64,000 bases of DNA from Steromphala cineraria. Lineage: Eukaryota; Mollusca; Gastropoda; Trochida; Trochidae. Under the pieces are notes generated by a model. The model was given only the letters and a program-made list of their open reading frames with translations. It made no database searches and had not been told where the DNA came from. The stretch is taken from positions 26,274,171 through 26,338,170 of the forward strand of contig OU744724.1 in the NCBI GenBank assembly GCA_916613615.1, written 5' to 3'. Position 1 is the stretch's first letter, and each line of letters starts with the position of its first letter. The position numbers were made by a program, and so were the translations under genes. This document shows positions 1-11,887 of the stretch, one piece after another.

Positions 1-1514
1 ATCCTATATTTGGTTGTTCAGAATGACTTTAATTGTGAATGCATATGTAGCGAAATTATTTGCATATGAGTGATTTACATAAATGTGTTAGGTGAGTGAT
101 AATTGAAGCTACATGTGTGTACGACGAGTGCATGTGTATGGTGTATATGTGTATATGAGTTTCTTCATTTGTACTTTGTTGTATGGAAATAGTGCTCAAA
201 GTTGACCAAAGGCTACTTGTATAGTCTAAAATGACTGTGAACTTGAATGTTATTGTATAATGTAATGAAAAAAATGTATGTTATTGTTTTTATTAATGTC
301 TAATAAAAAGTTGTGACTTTCTTTCCTGTGTTTTTTTTCCTACCAAAGTTTGTGACTTTTTTTCTGTGACCAAATTTCCTGTGTCTTTTTTCCGATCACC
401 ATTGTTTGTGGTATGTTTTTGGAATCTCTTTCATGTGTTATCCAGTTAGACAAGTCACGTGACACCTTCTGTGGACACCTGTAGACCACTAAAAGCTTTA
501 AGTGCCTTCATTCCAATTGTATCAGGCAATTTGCAATGGTGGTAAAATGACAAGTTTGGATAGCATGACTTGATAATTACACGTCAAGAAACTCCTATTG
601 GCTTCAAATGAGAGGCTTTGGTGGACAATACAAGACAAGTATAACCCTCGCCTGGCGTGTGTATAATAGAACATATCCTTAAATCGTATTGACTTTTAAT
701 CAGCGGCTTAGATCGACTGGCAAGTGACCAAAGGAGACCATTGTCCGATCCGGTTGACCTGTCCACTATAGCATGAGGTCATCTCGCACCTATTGGCTGA
801 ATCTGACCATCGTCACCTTAATTACAGGTGAGAAGAAGTAAAGGCCGTAAGGACAGAATTAATGTTAACCCTTTAACGGCAGGCCTGTGATTATTGACGA
901 ATATGAACATTATTGTGAGGGTGGGGATGTTATTGCACTGTTATATATTTAATCCATTTGCTCGACTGTAATAAGTTAGATTTTAAAGAGATACTTGTGA
1001 TTTTCGTGAAATATTGTTCGTTTTTATATGTCATATAAGGTCACATTAATTTAAAACATCTCACATATTAAGCCATGTCAAGACTATTTGTTTTCAATGA
1101 AAAATTTTAATCATAATTTCTTATAGAAGAAGCCGAAACCACATGTCAAATTTACATGGTTATTTGTTATAATGTCTTAAAATATTATAAATTACCCAAT
1201 GTCCTTCTGACTGCCTTACCTTCACTTATAGATTACAATTTAATCCATGAAATATTTGAAATAATTACTGTTCCTTCATTTATGTTATTTTATATTCTTG
1301 AGGCTTTTCAATCAAACTAGACGTGCAGAAATAGCAGTTAGACTGTATTAAAGGCTCCTATTGGCACATATATGGCACTACAAGTACTACTTCACTTACA
1401 TATGCATACTTGAGGTGTGTCAATTTTCCAAACTGAACATAATTACGACTTAAAACATTAATGTTGTCACCCAACAAAACCGATTAGCTTTAAATGATAC
1501 TTTATCCGTAAGCT
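1..1514. other. AT-rich spacer, no gene seen
   Basis: I see no convincing coding exon, RNA gene or intact mobile element here. The only open frames are short and AT-rich, without splice context or recognisable domains. Confidence 0.5.
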
Positions 1515-1518
1515 TTAA

Positions 1519-1722
1519 AGGGACAGACAAGGGGCATTTTTGTGTGGAAAGGAACTTGGTTTTGTACCCTCTTCCTTATCAATTTGTCAAATATAAATCA
1601 ACACAAATGTTGTCCCCAGTTACATGTTTCAACTTGGTGGTGTTATAACTATGTACATGCATTACCTGAAATATCCCATTGATTTTCGTTACCACAATAA
1701 ATACCACGATAGGACTGTTCCT
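1519..1722. mobile_element. Short TTAA-flanked TIR element (MITE)
   Basis: A 204-bp segment is bounded by TTAA on both sides. Its ends are inverted: the left starts AGGGACAGAC and the right finishes GGACTGTTCCT. The TTAA target and GGGACAG-type ends match the larger TTAA family elsewhere in the window (for example 43109-43318). It is probably a non-autonomous piggyBac- or Kolobok-like element. No coding capacity is visible, and the family assignment is inference. Confidence 0.6.
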
Positions 1723-1726
1723 TTAA

Positions 1727-2269
1727 ATCATACTTCATCAGCAAATGGTGGTACACCTCTAATGAACCTTGCTATACATGATTTGTTTAAAATTGACGGT
1801 ATGTCGCTCTTGTGGATTTGCTGTTAAAAAATCATGAATCAAGTAAAGAGTACACATTCAAGAACAGTTCCAAGGTATTTGGTTACGTCAAGGACATGTA
1901 ATACGTCCTTGGTTATGTAAAGTATGATTCACCTCTCTGATTCAATCATGTAATGGGAAAGTTAGATAAGTGAGCTATTCATGTAGAAGTTTTCACATAT
2001 ATAAATGATTAATTGACTGTGCAACAAAATATGATATCAAATATTATATTAGTATCAACTTTTTCGTCAATGTATTTAAATTTTAAATTTGAATGTGAGC
2101 GGTTTATAAAATTTAATAAAAATGTTTTTTTACTAAGATCGAAAAATGATCACACGCTCAATATAAAGCTGAAACTGTTTTACAATTTTTTACAAAGTTT
2201 TTCAACACACATTTTGTTGAATTTCTATAACGTGATAGAAGCGTTTAATATTTCCTTTCAATAACACAC
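1727..2269. other. AT-rich spacer, no gene seen
   Basis: The stretch contains a direct repeat around 'tacgtcaaggacatgtaatacgtcc' but no coding exon I can support. An 83-codon open frame at 2013-2264 is very AT-rich, with no domain or splice signals. Confidence 0.4.
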
Positions 2270-2278
2270 TTATTCAGA

Positions 2279-2465
2279 TAGTCTGCCATCCAGACCCTAA
2301 ATCAAAAATATTTAATTGGTGACCGACCAAGTCTAGAAAAGTATAGCAAGTCCAGATCGCTCAGCTGAAGTTAAAGCATCTTCTGGGCTCCATTTTGTTA
2401 TAATACATGATTTAAAAATATTGTCAATATTGAAAAAAATACTTCTGAGACTAAATGTTAGTCTA
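2279..2465 (+). mobile_element. AcademH-type MITE, 187 bp, 9-bp TSD
   Basis: The element begins TAGTCTGCCATCCAGACCC and ends with GACTAAATGTTAGTCTA, which are imperfect inverted repeats of each other. It is flanked by a perfect 9-bp duplication, TTATTCAGA (2270-2278 and 2466-2474). The same termini and duplication length are found on the complete 7.6-kb element at 47185-54788. I read this as an internally deleted derivative, presumably mobilised in trans by such an element. It has no coding capacity. Confidence 0.85.
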
Positions 2466-2474
2466 TTATTCAGA

Positions 2475-3247
2475 TAAACATGTTATAAGTCAAGAAAAGA
2501 CATATATGCTCTATATGAATAAGAATACTAAAGGAACTAATCTACGAGATTTATTATCTAATTGATTTACTTGACTTGTGGTATGGGTCAAGCAGCGGAC
2601 ACAGTTACAGTGAATACCTGGTCATGTCCATAAATAAAATGACTTGTGGTCATCGATCTTTGACCTGCTGTGGCCGGAGGCTACCGGTCTGTTAGTCGGG
2701 CAATTGTGTTGAGACATTGCTTATCTAACACCTAAGTCAACTAACCACAGGTAATGGACGGTAGTCAACTTGACCAGTTGATTATCATGAAGATCAATAG
2801 GATAAATATATCAATCCCCCTTGCTGAAATATAAAAATGAATATATTAATTGAATTGCATAGCAGTAATCGATTTACAAACGTCATATCATTTCTTAAAA
2901 GGTGACGTATAACTGAAATTATTATGTAATTGTAAAGCAGTAATCTTTTTACAAACGTCATTTATCAGATCTTTATAAATTATAAAGGAAGAAGGATTAG
3001 TACAACGGAAACATAGACAACATATTTTGGATTCTTTCAACAAAAAAACACGTCGCATATACATAATACATCATATCTTCAATACTTATCTATCCGTGTG
3101 TGTGTTGATAGGCCTACTGATCTTCTACTTACCAAAATGGAAAACCTTGTGTGTGCCAGTGGATCATATACTGCACAGCTATATTGAACAATCTGAAACT
3201 GACTAGGATTATTCTGTACACCGTCATTGCTTTATAACGTTTAAGAG
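2475..3247. other. Spacer, no gene seen
   Basis: Two similar short segments share 'agcagtaatc' followed by 'ttacaaacgtcat' (near 2862 and 2937), suggesting a small local duplication. I see nothing else. Confidence 0.4.
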
Positions 3248-3852
3248 AAATCATCGCTTTTTATCTACACAAAACATGAATTGCTCAAAATGAAAAAGGT
3301 TGATAACAGTTTGTGTTGTTTTTGTAAGGATAAAGATGACAATCTATGTCATGTGTACTGGGAATGTCAGGTGACCCAAACTTTTTGGAATAACTTACAA
3401 ATTTGGCTTAATACTTTTATGTATCCACATCCTAATTTTTCAAAATACATGGTCTTGTTTGGTACCTTATATCAAAATAGACTACTGAACCATATCATCA
3501 TCTCTGCAAAGAGGCATATTTATTTATGCAGTATAAAAAATAAACTTCCCAAACTTCACTTATATATAAAAACACTGAAGCAAATATTTTTTGTTGAAAA
3601 CTTTATTTCCAAAAAGAAAAATGATTTAGATAATTTCAATCGCAAACGGAACCCTCTCATACCAGTACTTATTGACCAATAGAACTTTTACTTGCATCCA
3701 TGAAATATCCTATGTCATATTTATATAACTATTTGTGTAACTATTATCACAACTGTAACCTTGTACCCTTCAATCTATTGTTATGCCATGACAACTCTAT
3801 GTATGTTTATATGTGTAATCTTTGGAACCAATAAAAAAATCATCGCTTTTTA
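3248..3852 (+). mobile_element. 5'-truncated LINE with 16-bp TSD
   Basis: A non-LTR retrotransposon 3' fragment lies at 3264-3836 between two exact copies of a 16-bp duplication (AAATCATCGCTTTTTA, 3248-3263 and 3837-3852). It ends in AATAAAAAAA. The open frame 3281-3682 (133 aa) has the cysteine/histidine cluster CCFC...LCHVYWEC followed by FWNNL near its start, the usual zf-RVT-like motif downstream of a LINE reverse transcriptase. The reverse transcriptase and endonuclease domains are absent, so this copy is dead on arrival. The motif pattern resembles L1/Tx1-type LINEs, but the clade is uncertain. The perfect duplication suggests a fairly young insertion. Confidence 0.85.
3281..3682 (+). 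pseudogene. LINE ORF2 C-terminal fragment
   Basis: This 133-codon reading frame is the C-terminal tail of a LINE polyprotein. The motif C-x2-C, about 10 residues, then H-x4-C, followed by a tryptophan-rich FW segment (about residues 12-40), is typical of the zinc-knuckle region after reverse transcriptase. Nothing upstream encodes the catalytic domains, so the product should not be functional. It lies wholly within the truncated retrotransposon. Confidence 0.75.
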
Positions 3853-3862
3853 ACACCTTAAT

Positions 3863-4040
3863 TAGTCTAACATTGAGACTCGGAAATGATTTTTTTCAAT
3901 AGATCAAAAATTTGAAAAAAAACGAATAAATATAATGAAAAGGAGACTGAGATTTCTTCATTTTCAGAAACTTGAGCGCTAAAGTCTTGTTGTAGACTTG
4001 CTTAGGCTTTCATTTTATTTTAGGGTCTGGCTGACAGACT
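3863..4040 (-). mobile_element. AcademH-type MITE, reverse orientation
   Basis: The left edge TAGTCTAACATTGAGACTC is the inverse of the right end of the full element. The right edge GGGTCTGGCTGACAGACT is the inverse of its left end, so the copy is inverted. The last base of the terminal A is changed. Flanks TTAACACCT and TTAAACACCT form a near-match target duplication with one extra A. It is close in sequence to the copy at 30857-31050. No coding capacity. Confidence 0.75.
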
Positions 4041-4587
4041 TTAAACACCTGTCATTCGAATATTTAGTATACATATAGTTGTTGGACAGTTTTGTCCGTT
4101 TATATCAAAGATCATATTTTGCTGCACTACGTTACATGGACTACTGACGGAGTGCAGTACAATTATGATCTTATTTTAATGAGATTAGTTTATGACTTGA
4201 TTACCTTACTAAAGGAAGTCAGGGGTCAGGTGTTATACAGGTAAATACCTGCTTACAATATTGTTTGTGGGGTGATCAATTCATGCAAAACATTATAAAT
4301 GCTTTACAGAAACGGTGTTGACATTTTCATCAATAAACATTCATTGTTTACATACTTAGTGTACATTTCACTGATACAGCTGTGGCTTATGAATGCAAAT
4401 AACATACTCAGCTAATATGATATCTCTCGTGAATTTGATTACTTAATCATGGCTTATTCTAAAAAAAAATCAACATTAAACAATAACGTTTGTTGAATTT
4501 ACAACAATAACTATTCTAATCGATCAAAAGATACATGTAAAAGATCTGATTTTATACTGCCCAGACTGGTTTAAGTTGCAGGATTTT

Positions 4588-4925
4588 AGTCATTGATATC
4601 TGTTGTACGACAAAGCGTATGTAGATACAAATTGTATTGGATAGCAGATTAACACTTATCTATATAACAAGCACAGGAGAACAGAATCTGATAACAATGA
4701 TCTCTTGCAATAAGCAAAATAATTGGTTGTAATATAAATATATGTTATACATTGATATATGTTTGAGAATATATGCATTAAAAGCGATATTGACGCCAGT
4801 CATAGATATCTGTTCGACAACAAAGCGGTTGTAAATGCAAATTGTATTGTTAGCCGATTAACAATTATCTATATAACTAGCACAGGAGAACAAACTCTGA
4901 TAACAATCGTCTCTTTAAATGACAA
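4588..4925. repeat. Local tandem duplication of about 130 bp, two copies
   Basis: 4588-4718 and 4797-4918 share a long similar sequence, including GATATCTGTT, ATTAACA(A/C)TTATCTATATAAC, and CACAGGAGAACA followed by CTGATAACAAT. A single diverged copy occurs at 12517-12625 in unit B, so the extra copy arose in, or was kept only in, unit A. It is non-coding. Confidence 0.7.
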
Positions 4926-4929
4926 TGAT

Positions 4930-6846
4930 CAATTACAGCGAATATAAGGTGACAGCGATGGCAATAGGAATTGATTGTAATATGGTGACAACAATACAGT
5001 TTTATTCATAAATGCATAATCAATAATTCATATTAGGTAATAATACTTGCAAAAAAATTGGTTGTTTTCTTGAAGAATAGAAATTACCGACAGAAACTTG
5101 CACAGAAAAGTTATAAAGTTATAATAACATTGCATTGTAAGTAGATCAGTAGGTCAATTTTGTTGTAGTATTTACGCAAGTAAGTTCCGTAATACGCCTT
5201 GTGAATCTAGGTCAGTTGCAATTGTGTCTAATCATATGGTGCTAATAGTATATATACGGTACATTAACTCATATGCTCAGCGTTGTAGTGTAACTATAAA
5301 GCCACAGTTTATTGTATTGTAAAATAGGAGCTTCATAGAATGGTCATGTGAAGGATTGTCTGAAAATTAGAAAATATTACTGCGACAACGGAAATGGCGC
5401 ATTGACATGAAACAAAGAGAGATGCAATTGATTAAAGAAGATATTTCATACCTGAAATAAAGTAATACATGATATTGAAATTAATGTTAAATACAATTAT
5501 TTCTTCAAGCTCTGAGCGTTCTGATAAAAGACTTTCAGCTGTAGTCTCGGACAAAAATGCATACATTTAGCAATTCATCTTAGATTACGATTTTCTTTAA
5601 AAAAACACTAACTTATCTTAGAACAAGAGAAAATTCATTCACTCATATACATTCATTTATTTCAAACTTTTAAGGGGATGCAGAAGGATGAAAAAACATA
5701 TCCATATTTAATGCATATCGGTAATGTAGTTTGAGCAGTAGAGAATAAGAAGTCGGAATAACGACCATATAATAAGCATGTTTATGAGGAACTGTGTAGT
5801 TATTTGTTAAGTCAAATTTAATTATAAATATGTAATGTGTATAGTTATTATTAATTATATGTACGATAAGTAAATTGCAAAGTCAGAGCTTGATAATTAT
5901 GTTCTTGGCAAGAGTGTGATATACCCCAATAATTCCATAATACATAATAGATTTTGTATAAATCAAGCAGTATATAATTTTATAATTATGAAAAGCATAA
6001 TTCCGGAAACTTAGAGTCTCCAATTTATTATTCCCTTAGATCACATTGATTTAGTTATATCATGTTGAAGTATCTATGCCACGTCTTAGTAAAATAGAAC
6101 ATTTTAGTAACAAAAAACACATTGACCTACATTTGTGTCAGTGATCGATAACATCTGACCTACTTGGAAGCAGGTTGCTGTCATTGCTGATGTTTACCAC
6201 GTGACCTTATCTACATCCCAAGTGTGATTTATTTCACATGTTTTAATATGGATATATATGATTCTTAAGGTAAAAATATTTTTATTGGTATCAAGAACCA
6301 TTAGAGATAATTCGATTTCCAAACATCAATAAATATCCCCCTTTATTCACTGTTGTTACAGCATAGATATACAAGCTATATTTCCTTGATACCAGTTGAA
6401 AGGTCCCCAGGTGCAGACTGTGTCATGACAGAAAGAGTTTGTTATTTATGATACGTTACTCGTGTAGTAACTTATTAACCCCAGTGAGTGCGTTTCTTGC
6501 TCCTTAGCCTGTAGTCATATTTCTTACACGTCATGTGCACTGAGAATGAACGTCAAACTTTGACTTCTATGACAGAAAAAAGATAACAACTTGATGTTAC
6601 TACAACGAAGTTATCGGTCTTACATACCACAGTAATGATTATTAACCTAATTAAAAAAGCATGTACCGTGGCATTATGATTCTGTTTCTTGTCACCAGAT
6701 GCATCATGGGAAGCTTCTAACCAAAGAGCTTCCTACTAATATCTGACTTAAAAGGGCTCATGATCAGTAAAAATCATTAAAACTATTAGTTTGACTTTAA
6801 CAATGTACCTGACTCTTAAACATACTGTTACTTCTACAAGGCTATC
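4930..6846. other. Spacer within duplication unit A
   Basis: Apart from the blocks shared with unit B there is no gene or mobile element I can support. Sequence is AT-rich with scattered short open frames only. Confidence 0.4.
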
Positions 6847-7378
6847 ATTAACATCACTACCATTACCACCAACACTACTACCACTACCACTTCTACCACT
6901 ACCACTACCACTACCACTACTATTACTACTACTACCACTACCACTACTACTACTACTACCACTACTACCACTACCACTACCACTACCACTACCACTACCA
7001 CTACCACTACCACTACCACTACCTCTTCTACCACTACCACTACCACTACCACTACCACTACTATTACTACTACTACCACTACCACTACCACTACCACTAC
7101 CACTACCACTACCACTACCACTACCACTACCACTACCACTACTATTACTACTACTACCACTACCACTACCACCACTACCACTACCACTACCACTACCTCT
7201 TCTACCACTACCACTACCACTACCACTACCACTACCACTACCACTACCACTACTATTACTACTACTACCACTACCACTACTACCACTACCACTACCACTA
7301 CCACTACCACTACCACTACCACTACCACTACCACTACCACTACCACTACCACTATTACTACTGCTACTACTACTACTA

Positions 7379-7409
<31 letters not shown>

Positions 7410-7769
7410 CAGTACTACCACTACCACTACCACTACCACTACCACTACCACTACCACTACCACTAAAACTACCACTAACACTACCACTAACACTACCACT
7501 AACACTACCACTAACACTACCACTAACACTACCACTAACACTACCACTAACACTAGTACTATTGCTACTATTACTACCACTACTGCCACTACCACTACCA
7601 CCACCACCAACACCTATCCTCCGCTTACTACCACTACCACTACCACCAACACCAACACCAACACCAACACCAACACCAACACCAACACCAACACCTATCC
7701 TCCTCTTTCTACCACTACCACCACCACCTCCTATCCTCCTCCTCTTCTTACTACCCCTACCACTACTTG
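6847..7769. repeat. Large (CCACTA)n / (CTACCA)n compound microsatellite
   Basis: About 920 bp of imperfect trinucleotide and hexanucleotide repeats, mainly CCACTA. There are interruptions by TATTACTACTAC and CCTCTTCTACC, a 12-bp unit CACTAACACTAC at about 7465-7555, and CACCAA units at about 7640-7695. Long open frames (poly Gly-Ser, poly Leu-Pro, poly Val) run through on both strands only because the repeat unit lacks stop codons. I do not treat them as genes. A similar array on the opposite strand lies in unit B (19749-20316). Confidence 0.95.
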
Positions 7770-8587
7770 ACCTCGCCTCGACTGTTTCTATAGCAAACAA
7801 ATTAAGTTAAAAAGAATTGAATTGGAGTTATTCACAGAAGAGGCAATGATTGCTGTAATTTTATCAATCTAAAAATATTCGGACAGAATAGCTCATCGGA
7901 ATGCATAATATGCTTGTAGGAGTGTGCACTGTAGTGTAGTGTAGAGAAGTATAGAAGTGTAGAAGAGTTCAAGTGTTTTACAGTGTGTAGAGTAGTGAAG
8001 GGTAAATAGGACATGTCGATGAGTGCTTGTTGCTACTTTTAGTTGTAGTGTTGGTGAAGATACAATGAACTAAAATGTGATAAATGAATCTTAATCTTGC
8101 AAGATTCACATTGAATAAAATGAAAAATAAGGTTTCTTCATTTTCAGAACAAGTTCCTATTTTCAGGTCTTTAACGTCTTGTAACTAGCCGAGATTTTGA
8201 AATAAATGGTAAAATTATATCAATACGTTTAGTTAGACAAAATGAAAGTTAAAATCGTGGTACTTTTTTTTGTATGTGGCCATGTTTTTCCAGTCGAACA
8301 GCATGTATGTACAACTGACAACATATCTGCGCACTAAACTGTCAACATCAAGGTTTGTGAACATTTAAAATGACATCGACATTCTATGTATAGAAGTGTG
8401 AGCACTTGAAAGGTGAAACGTAAAACCTCCGAAAGGATATTTGGTTGTCAATTGAAAAACGTTTTAAGATGTGAAATAATATTGTGGAGTTACACAGCGA
8501 GAGGTGCAAGTTGATAAAAAGGATATGACACAGATTTATTATCGAATTCATTATATCAGTAAACAAACGTGTTATGTTGATAGTCTT
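7770..8587. other. Spacer with possible decayed MITE remnant
   Basis: There is no gene. Around 8110-8200 the sequence TTCTTCATTTTCAGAA and neighbouring CGTCTTGTA resemble the interior of the inverted AcademH-type MITE at 3863-4040. It may be a degraded copy without recognisable ends; this is weak evidence. Confidence 0.3.
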
Positions 8588-8609
8588 GGTAGTAGCAGTA
8601 GTAGTAGTA

Positions 8610-8650
<41 letters not shown>

Positions 8651-8683
8651 TGTTGTAGTAATAGCAGAAGTAGTAGTAGTAGT
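8588..8683. repeat. (TAG)n microsatellite
   Basis: About 96 bp of AGT/TAG trinucleotides with interruptions such as TTGTTG. It is one of four TAG-based arrays between 6.8 and 20.3 kb. Confidence 0.95.
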
Positions 8684-9784
8684 ATAAGCATATTCACAAC
8701 GTCCCTTGACATCATTTACCGTAATTTCTGTGCTAGCATTTCAACCCGCTGCACGGAAATAGAATAGTCCAATCAGAAGACAGCTTGTTAAGTGAACTTC
8801 GGCTGTCGGGTAATCGTGCAGCGATACATTACCACTGACTACACGAGGGCATGCTTTTTTTAATTGAATAATTTCAAGTATTGGGTAAATGTCTAAATCA
8901 CAATACACATCAAAATTACCGCCTATCTTTTTTTTAAATTCCATGGAGGAACGTATTTTAAATCCAGCTAATAATTAATGCAGTGTGTGATCAACCGATT
9001 TTCGGCGTAAATATATATGCAGCGACCGAACTTTTGTTTTTATTTGATAAGAATTGGTACATGTTTAAAAAAATATCGTGAACAAGGAAGAAAATGCGTA
9101 TTCAGTAAAACATTGACTGCTATAAATATCATGATTATTTTTATCTTTCAAATGAATATGTCATAAAAACGTTTTATATCGTGTTGGAAGGGAATTCTTA
9201 TTCGTACACCACAGGTACAAATTCTTTCTTGTACATAAAACAATGTTGGATATCATGTGAAAAATAAATCCTTTAGATGTGATTATTTATTAAATAATCC
9301 GATTGATAAGCAAATATGTTTTCTATTTCATTCAAATTGAATGACCGAAATCTTGACAAATTTTAGAATTTTTAGAAAAAATGACAGCAATTTATTAGAG
9401 TAAAAATAAGCTACTCTAAAAACAAGCCGATATGAAAAAAAACTTTTGTATGCGTTTTACAAGGTAGAGAAAACTGTATTTGAGTGATACAATGTTTTTT
9501 CTCTGCATTCTCGGTGCTCATCAAAAACATGAAAACATCCATGCGGACCGAAGTTTGATATTAAATTTCACTAGGATAGTTTTCAAAAAGATCGTCTGTT
9601 AGTATTTTGAATTTGTTCCGAATGTAAACGGCGATTTCATTGGCTATTGTTGAAAGAGCTGGTAAGGGGCGTTACTCCTGTTCACGATAGGTGTCTCTGC
9701 TCCGGATCACCGGTTTTCTATCTTGTGATGGCAAGGTCTAAACGAGGAGAGTTGCTCGATACGTTTACACCTTGCCGTGGGAAG
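8684..9784. other. AT-rich spacer, no gene seen
   Basis: No supportable coding exon, RNA gene or mobile element. Mild GC increase near 9660-9780, with no recognisable content. Confidence 0.4.
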
Positions 9785-9798
9785 ATGTAGTAGTAGTG

Positions 9799-9834
<36 letters not shown>

Positions 9835-9863
9835 GTAGTTGTTGTAGTAGTAGCAGCAGCAGC

Positions 9864-9912
<49 letters not shown>

Positions 9913-9913
9913 C

Positions 9914-9963
<50 letters not shown>

Positions 9964-10008
9964 ATGGTAGTGGTAGTAGTTGTAGTAGTTATAGAAAGCA
10001 GCAGTAGC

Positions 10009-10044
<36 letters not shown>

Positions 10045-10058
10045 CGTAGTAGTAGTAT

Positions 10059-10132
<74 letters not shown>

Positions 10133-10196
10133 ATGGTAGTAGTAGTAGTTGTAGTAGTTGTAGTAGTTATAGAAAGCAGCAGTAGCAGTAGTAGTC
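9785..10196. repeat. (TAG)n microsatellite with internal duplication
   Basis: About 410 bp of TAG trinucleotides. A distinctive non-repeat piece, TTATAGAAAGCAGCAGTAGC, occurs twice (about 9989 and 10167). The array has therefore itself been duplicated by about 180 bp. The open frames through it are repeat artefacts. Confidence 0.95.
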
Positions 10197-10950
10197 GGGT
10201 AAGCAGGCTAAGAAGGGTTAGCATTATCAGAAGTAGTAGTGAATCAGTTGCAGAAATAGTGATAGTAGTAGCTATAGTAATATATACCTTGTAAAACTGA
10301 GTTACAAAGGTGTTGATATACATACAATGGTTAGCTGTGGTAAAAAGGTAGACAACTCTCATACTGTCTGGTATTGGCACTAGATTCGGTAAAAACAAAC
10401 TTAACATCAGCCTGAACCCCATTCAGAAACCGTTGAGATGTGACCTGTGATATGAAAAAAAACAGGCTTAGCTTATTGCCGGTCATAAAGATGAATTGAT
10501 AAACGAAGTAGAAACTAGGTCAGTGTTTATTGACATTGCTGAAGCCTGAGTATTTTAGCTTTGTAGAACAGATGTACATATGAAAATACCACAAACGTAA
10601 TATTTCCTTATTTAATGGCAATTTTGTCGTATCCAAAAAAAACATACTCCTCTAATGAAATTATCTTATACTGTGAAAGAAAAACTGATGATGGCATAGT
10701 CTGTTTTCTGGAATATAAGACATTTGAATATTTAATAAGTAAAAAGTCCAGATTAAACGTTGAAAACTTAAAGAAGATGGAAATAACGATTTTGATTTAT
10801 TTCCTTTGTGACTTCATAAATAATACTTTAAACCATAAATAGATACCCTTTGACATGATATTGGATGAAAAAAGTGAAACAAGTAATTTTTTGTTAGAGA
10901 AATAAAATGTAAGAAATCTCTTGAATCTCTACCGGTATAAAGGAAGCTCC
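10197..10950. other. Spacer, end of a shared block
   Basis: 10270-10560 is similar to 20550-20810 in unit B. A 75-codon AT-rich open frame (10615-10842) has no domain or splice context and is not called. Confidence 0.4.
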
Positions 10951-11015
10951 TAACCTAACCTAACCTAACCTAACCTAACCTAACCTAACCTAACCTAACC
11001 TAACCTAACCTAACC
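10951..11015. repeat. (TAACC)13, a TTAGG-type telomere-like tract
   Basis: Thirteen uninterrupted copies of TAACC, the complement of TTAGG. TTAGG is the arthropod-type telomere unit, while most molluscs and vertebrates use TTAGGG. The tract lies within duplication unit A and I saw no equivalent in unit B. It may be a simple-repeat expansion or an interstitial telomere-like sequence. Confidence 0.95.
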
Positions 11016-11177
11016 TGACGAATTCTTCGATGATATTATAGTATGTTAACATTTTTCAATTCAGGCACAGTGTAAATGCCAAGAACACTTGTTTAACAGG
11101 TCAGATCTTTAACTGCAACGTATATCAAACTTAAATCATTAATTTATCATTTAAATAATTAAAAACATATTCCACAT

Positions 11178-11614
11178 CAAAACAAAGAAACAAGAGGACT
11201 CCAAAACATCACCTTGTCGACCCCTATCACAGGTTAGTCAAACCCAGATCCTTGAGCAATGTTTATGAATCTCACTTTTCAATAATCGATTTTTTTTATA
11301 TATATATTATATATTATTATTACAATTTTATATATTCATGATTCAATTATTTATCAAAAAGAAAATTAGAACCACAAAACAAAGAGACAAATGGACTCCA
11401 AAAATACCACTTTGCCGACCCCCTATCACAGGTCAGTCAAACCCAGATCCTTGAGCGATGTTTATGAATCTGATAATCTCTTCCAGACTCGCCACATGTG
11501 TTAGTCTGCCAAACTCAGCCATCTTGACTCGCTTGTGTTGTGACGGCACAGTTATATATGTAAGAGTGTTAGATAACTGCCTTGAGACTTGGTCGACCAC
11601 TTGCAAGTAAATCA
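11178..11614. repeat. Interspersed repeat with two copies side by side
   Basis: 11178-11270 and 11378-11470 share AACAAAGAGACAA-like, GGACTCCAAAA and GGTCAGTCAAACCCAGATCC words. The longer copy (to 11614) matches 21485-21722 closely. It includes CTCGCCACATGTGTTAGTCTGCC-like and TGTGTTGTGACGGCACAG words. An open frame of 60 codons on the minus strand spans the conserved part, but it is a repeat and I do not recognise the protein. It could be the edge of an unidentified transposon. Confidence 0.75.
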
Positions 11615-11887
11615 TGATGATACTCCTTATTTCTTTCCGTTTACTCTAGGATCAGTGTAGTAATTTAGGGAATGACTAGTTGATAGAGGTCTCCTTTAAT
11701 AAAGGACACACGTTCTTTGAACATTTGAAGTTACTCTGTTGTTATATTTCATTGTGACGTCTTCGGTGCTAGTCAACATCCGTAGAACTCTTTACCATCA
11801 ACTAACCACCATCCGAATGTTCTCTTTGCTTTAAAATATTGCTTAATATAGCTAGCATCACAGACTTGTCAGCATGAACTTATTTTA

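Larger units (their letters stand above)
4200..11614. repeat. Segmental duplication, unit A
   Basis: Short, recognisably similar blocks recur in the same order in unit B (12290-21727). These are about 4220/12290 (GGTCAGGTGTTAT), 5090/14030 (GACAGAAACTTGCA and GTAGATCAGTAGGTCA-like), 6145/16333 (ATCGATAACATCTGACC), 6410/17900 (GTGCAGACT then GTCATGACAG), 10430/20690 (AAACCRTTGAG), and 11300-11614/21418-21727. Offsets of 8.1-11.5 kb reflect indels and inserted elements. I infer one old tandem duplication of roughly 7-9 kb. No gene is recognised in it. Confidence 0.7.

Noticed and set aside
6748..7810. Long open frames on both strands (350 and 339 codons) of Gly-Ser, Leu-Pro and Val
   Set aside because: They are translations of a CCACTA microsatellite, which lacks stop codons in several frames. 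No non-repeat domain or splice support.
9772..10422. Poly-Ser, poly-Val and poly-Thr open frames
   Set aside because: Products of the (TAG)n microsatellite only.
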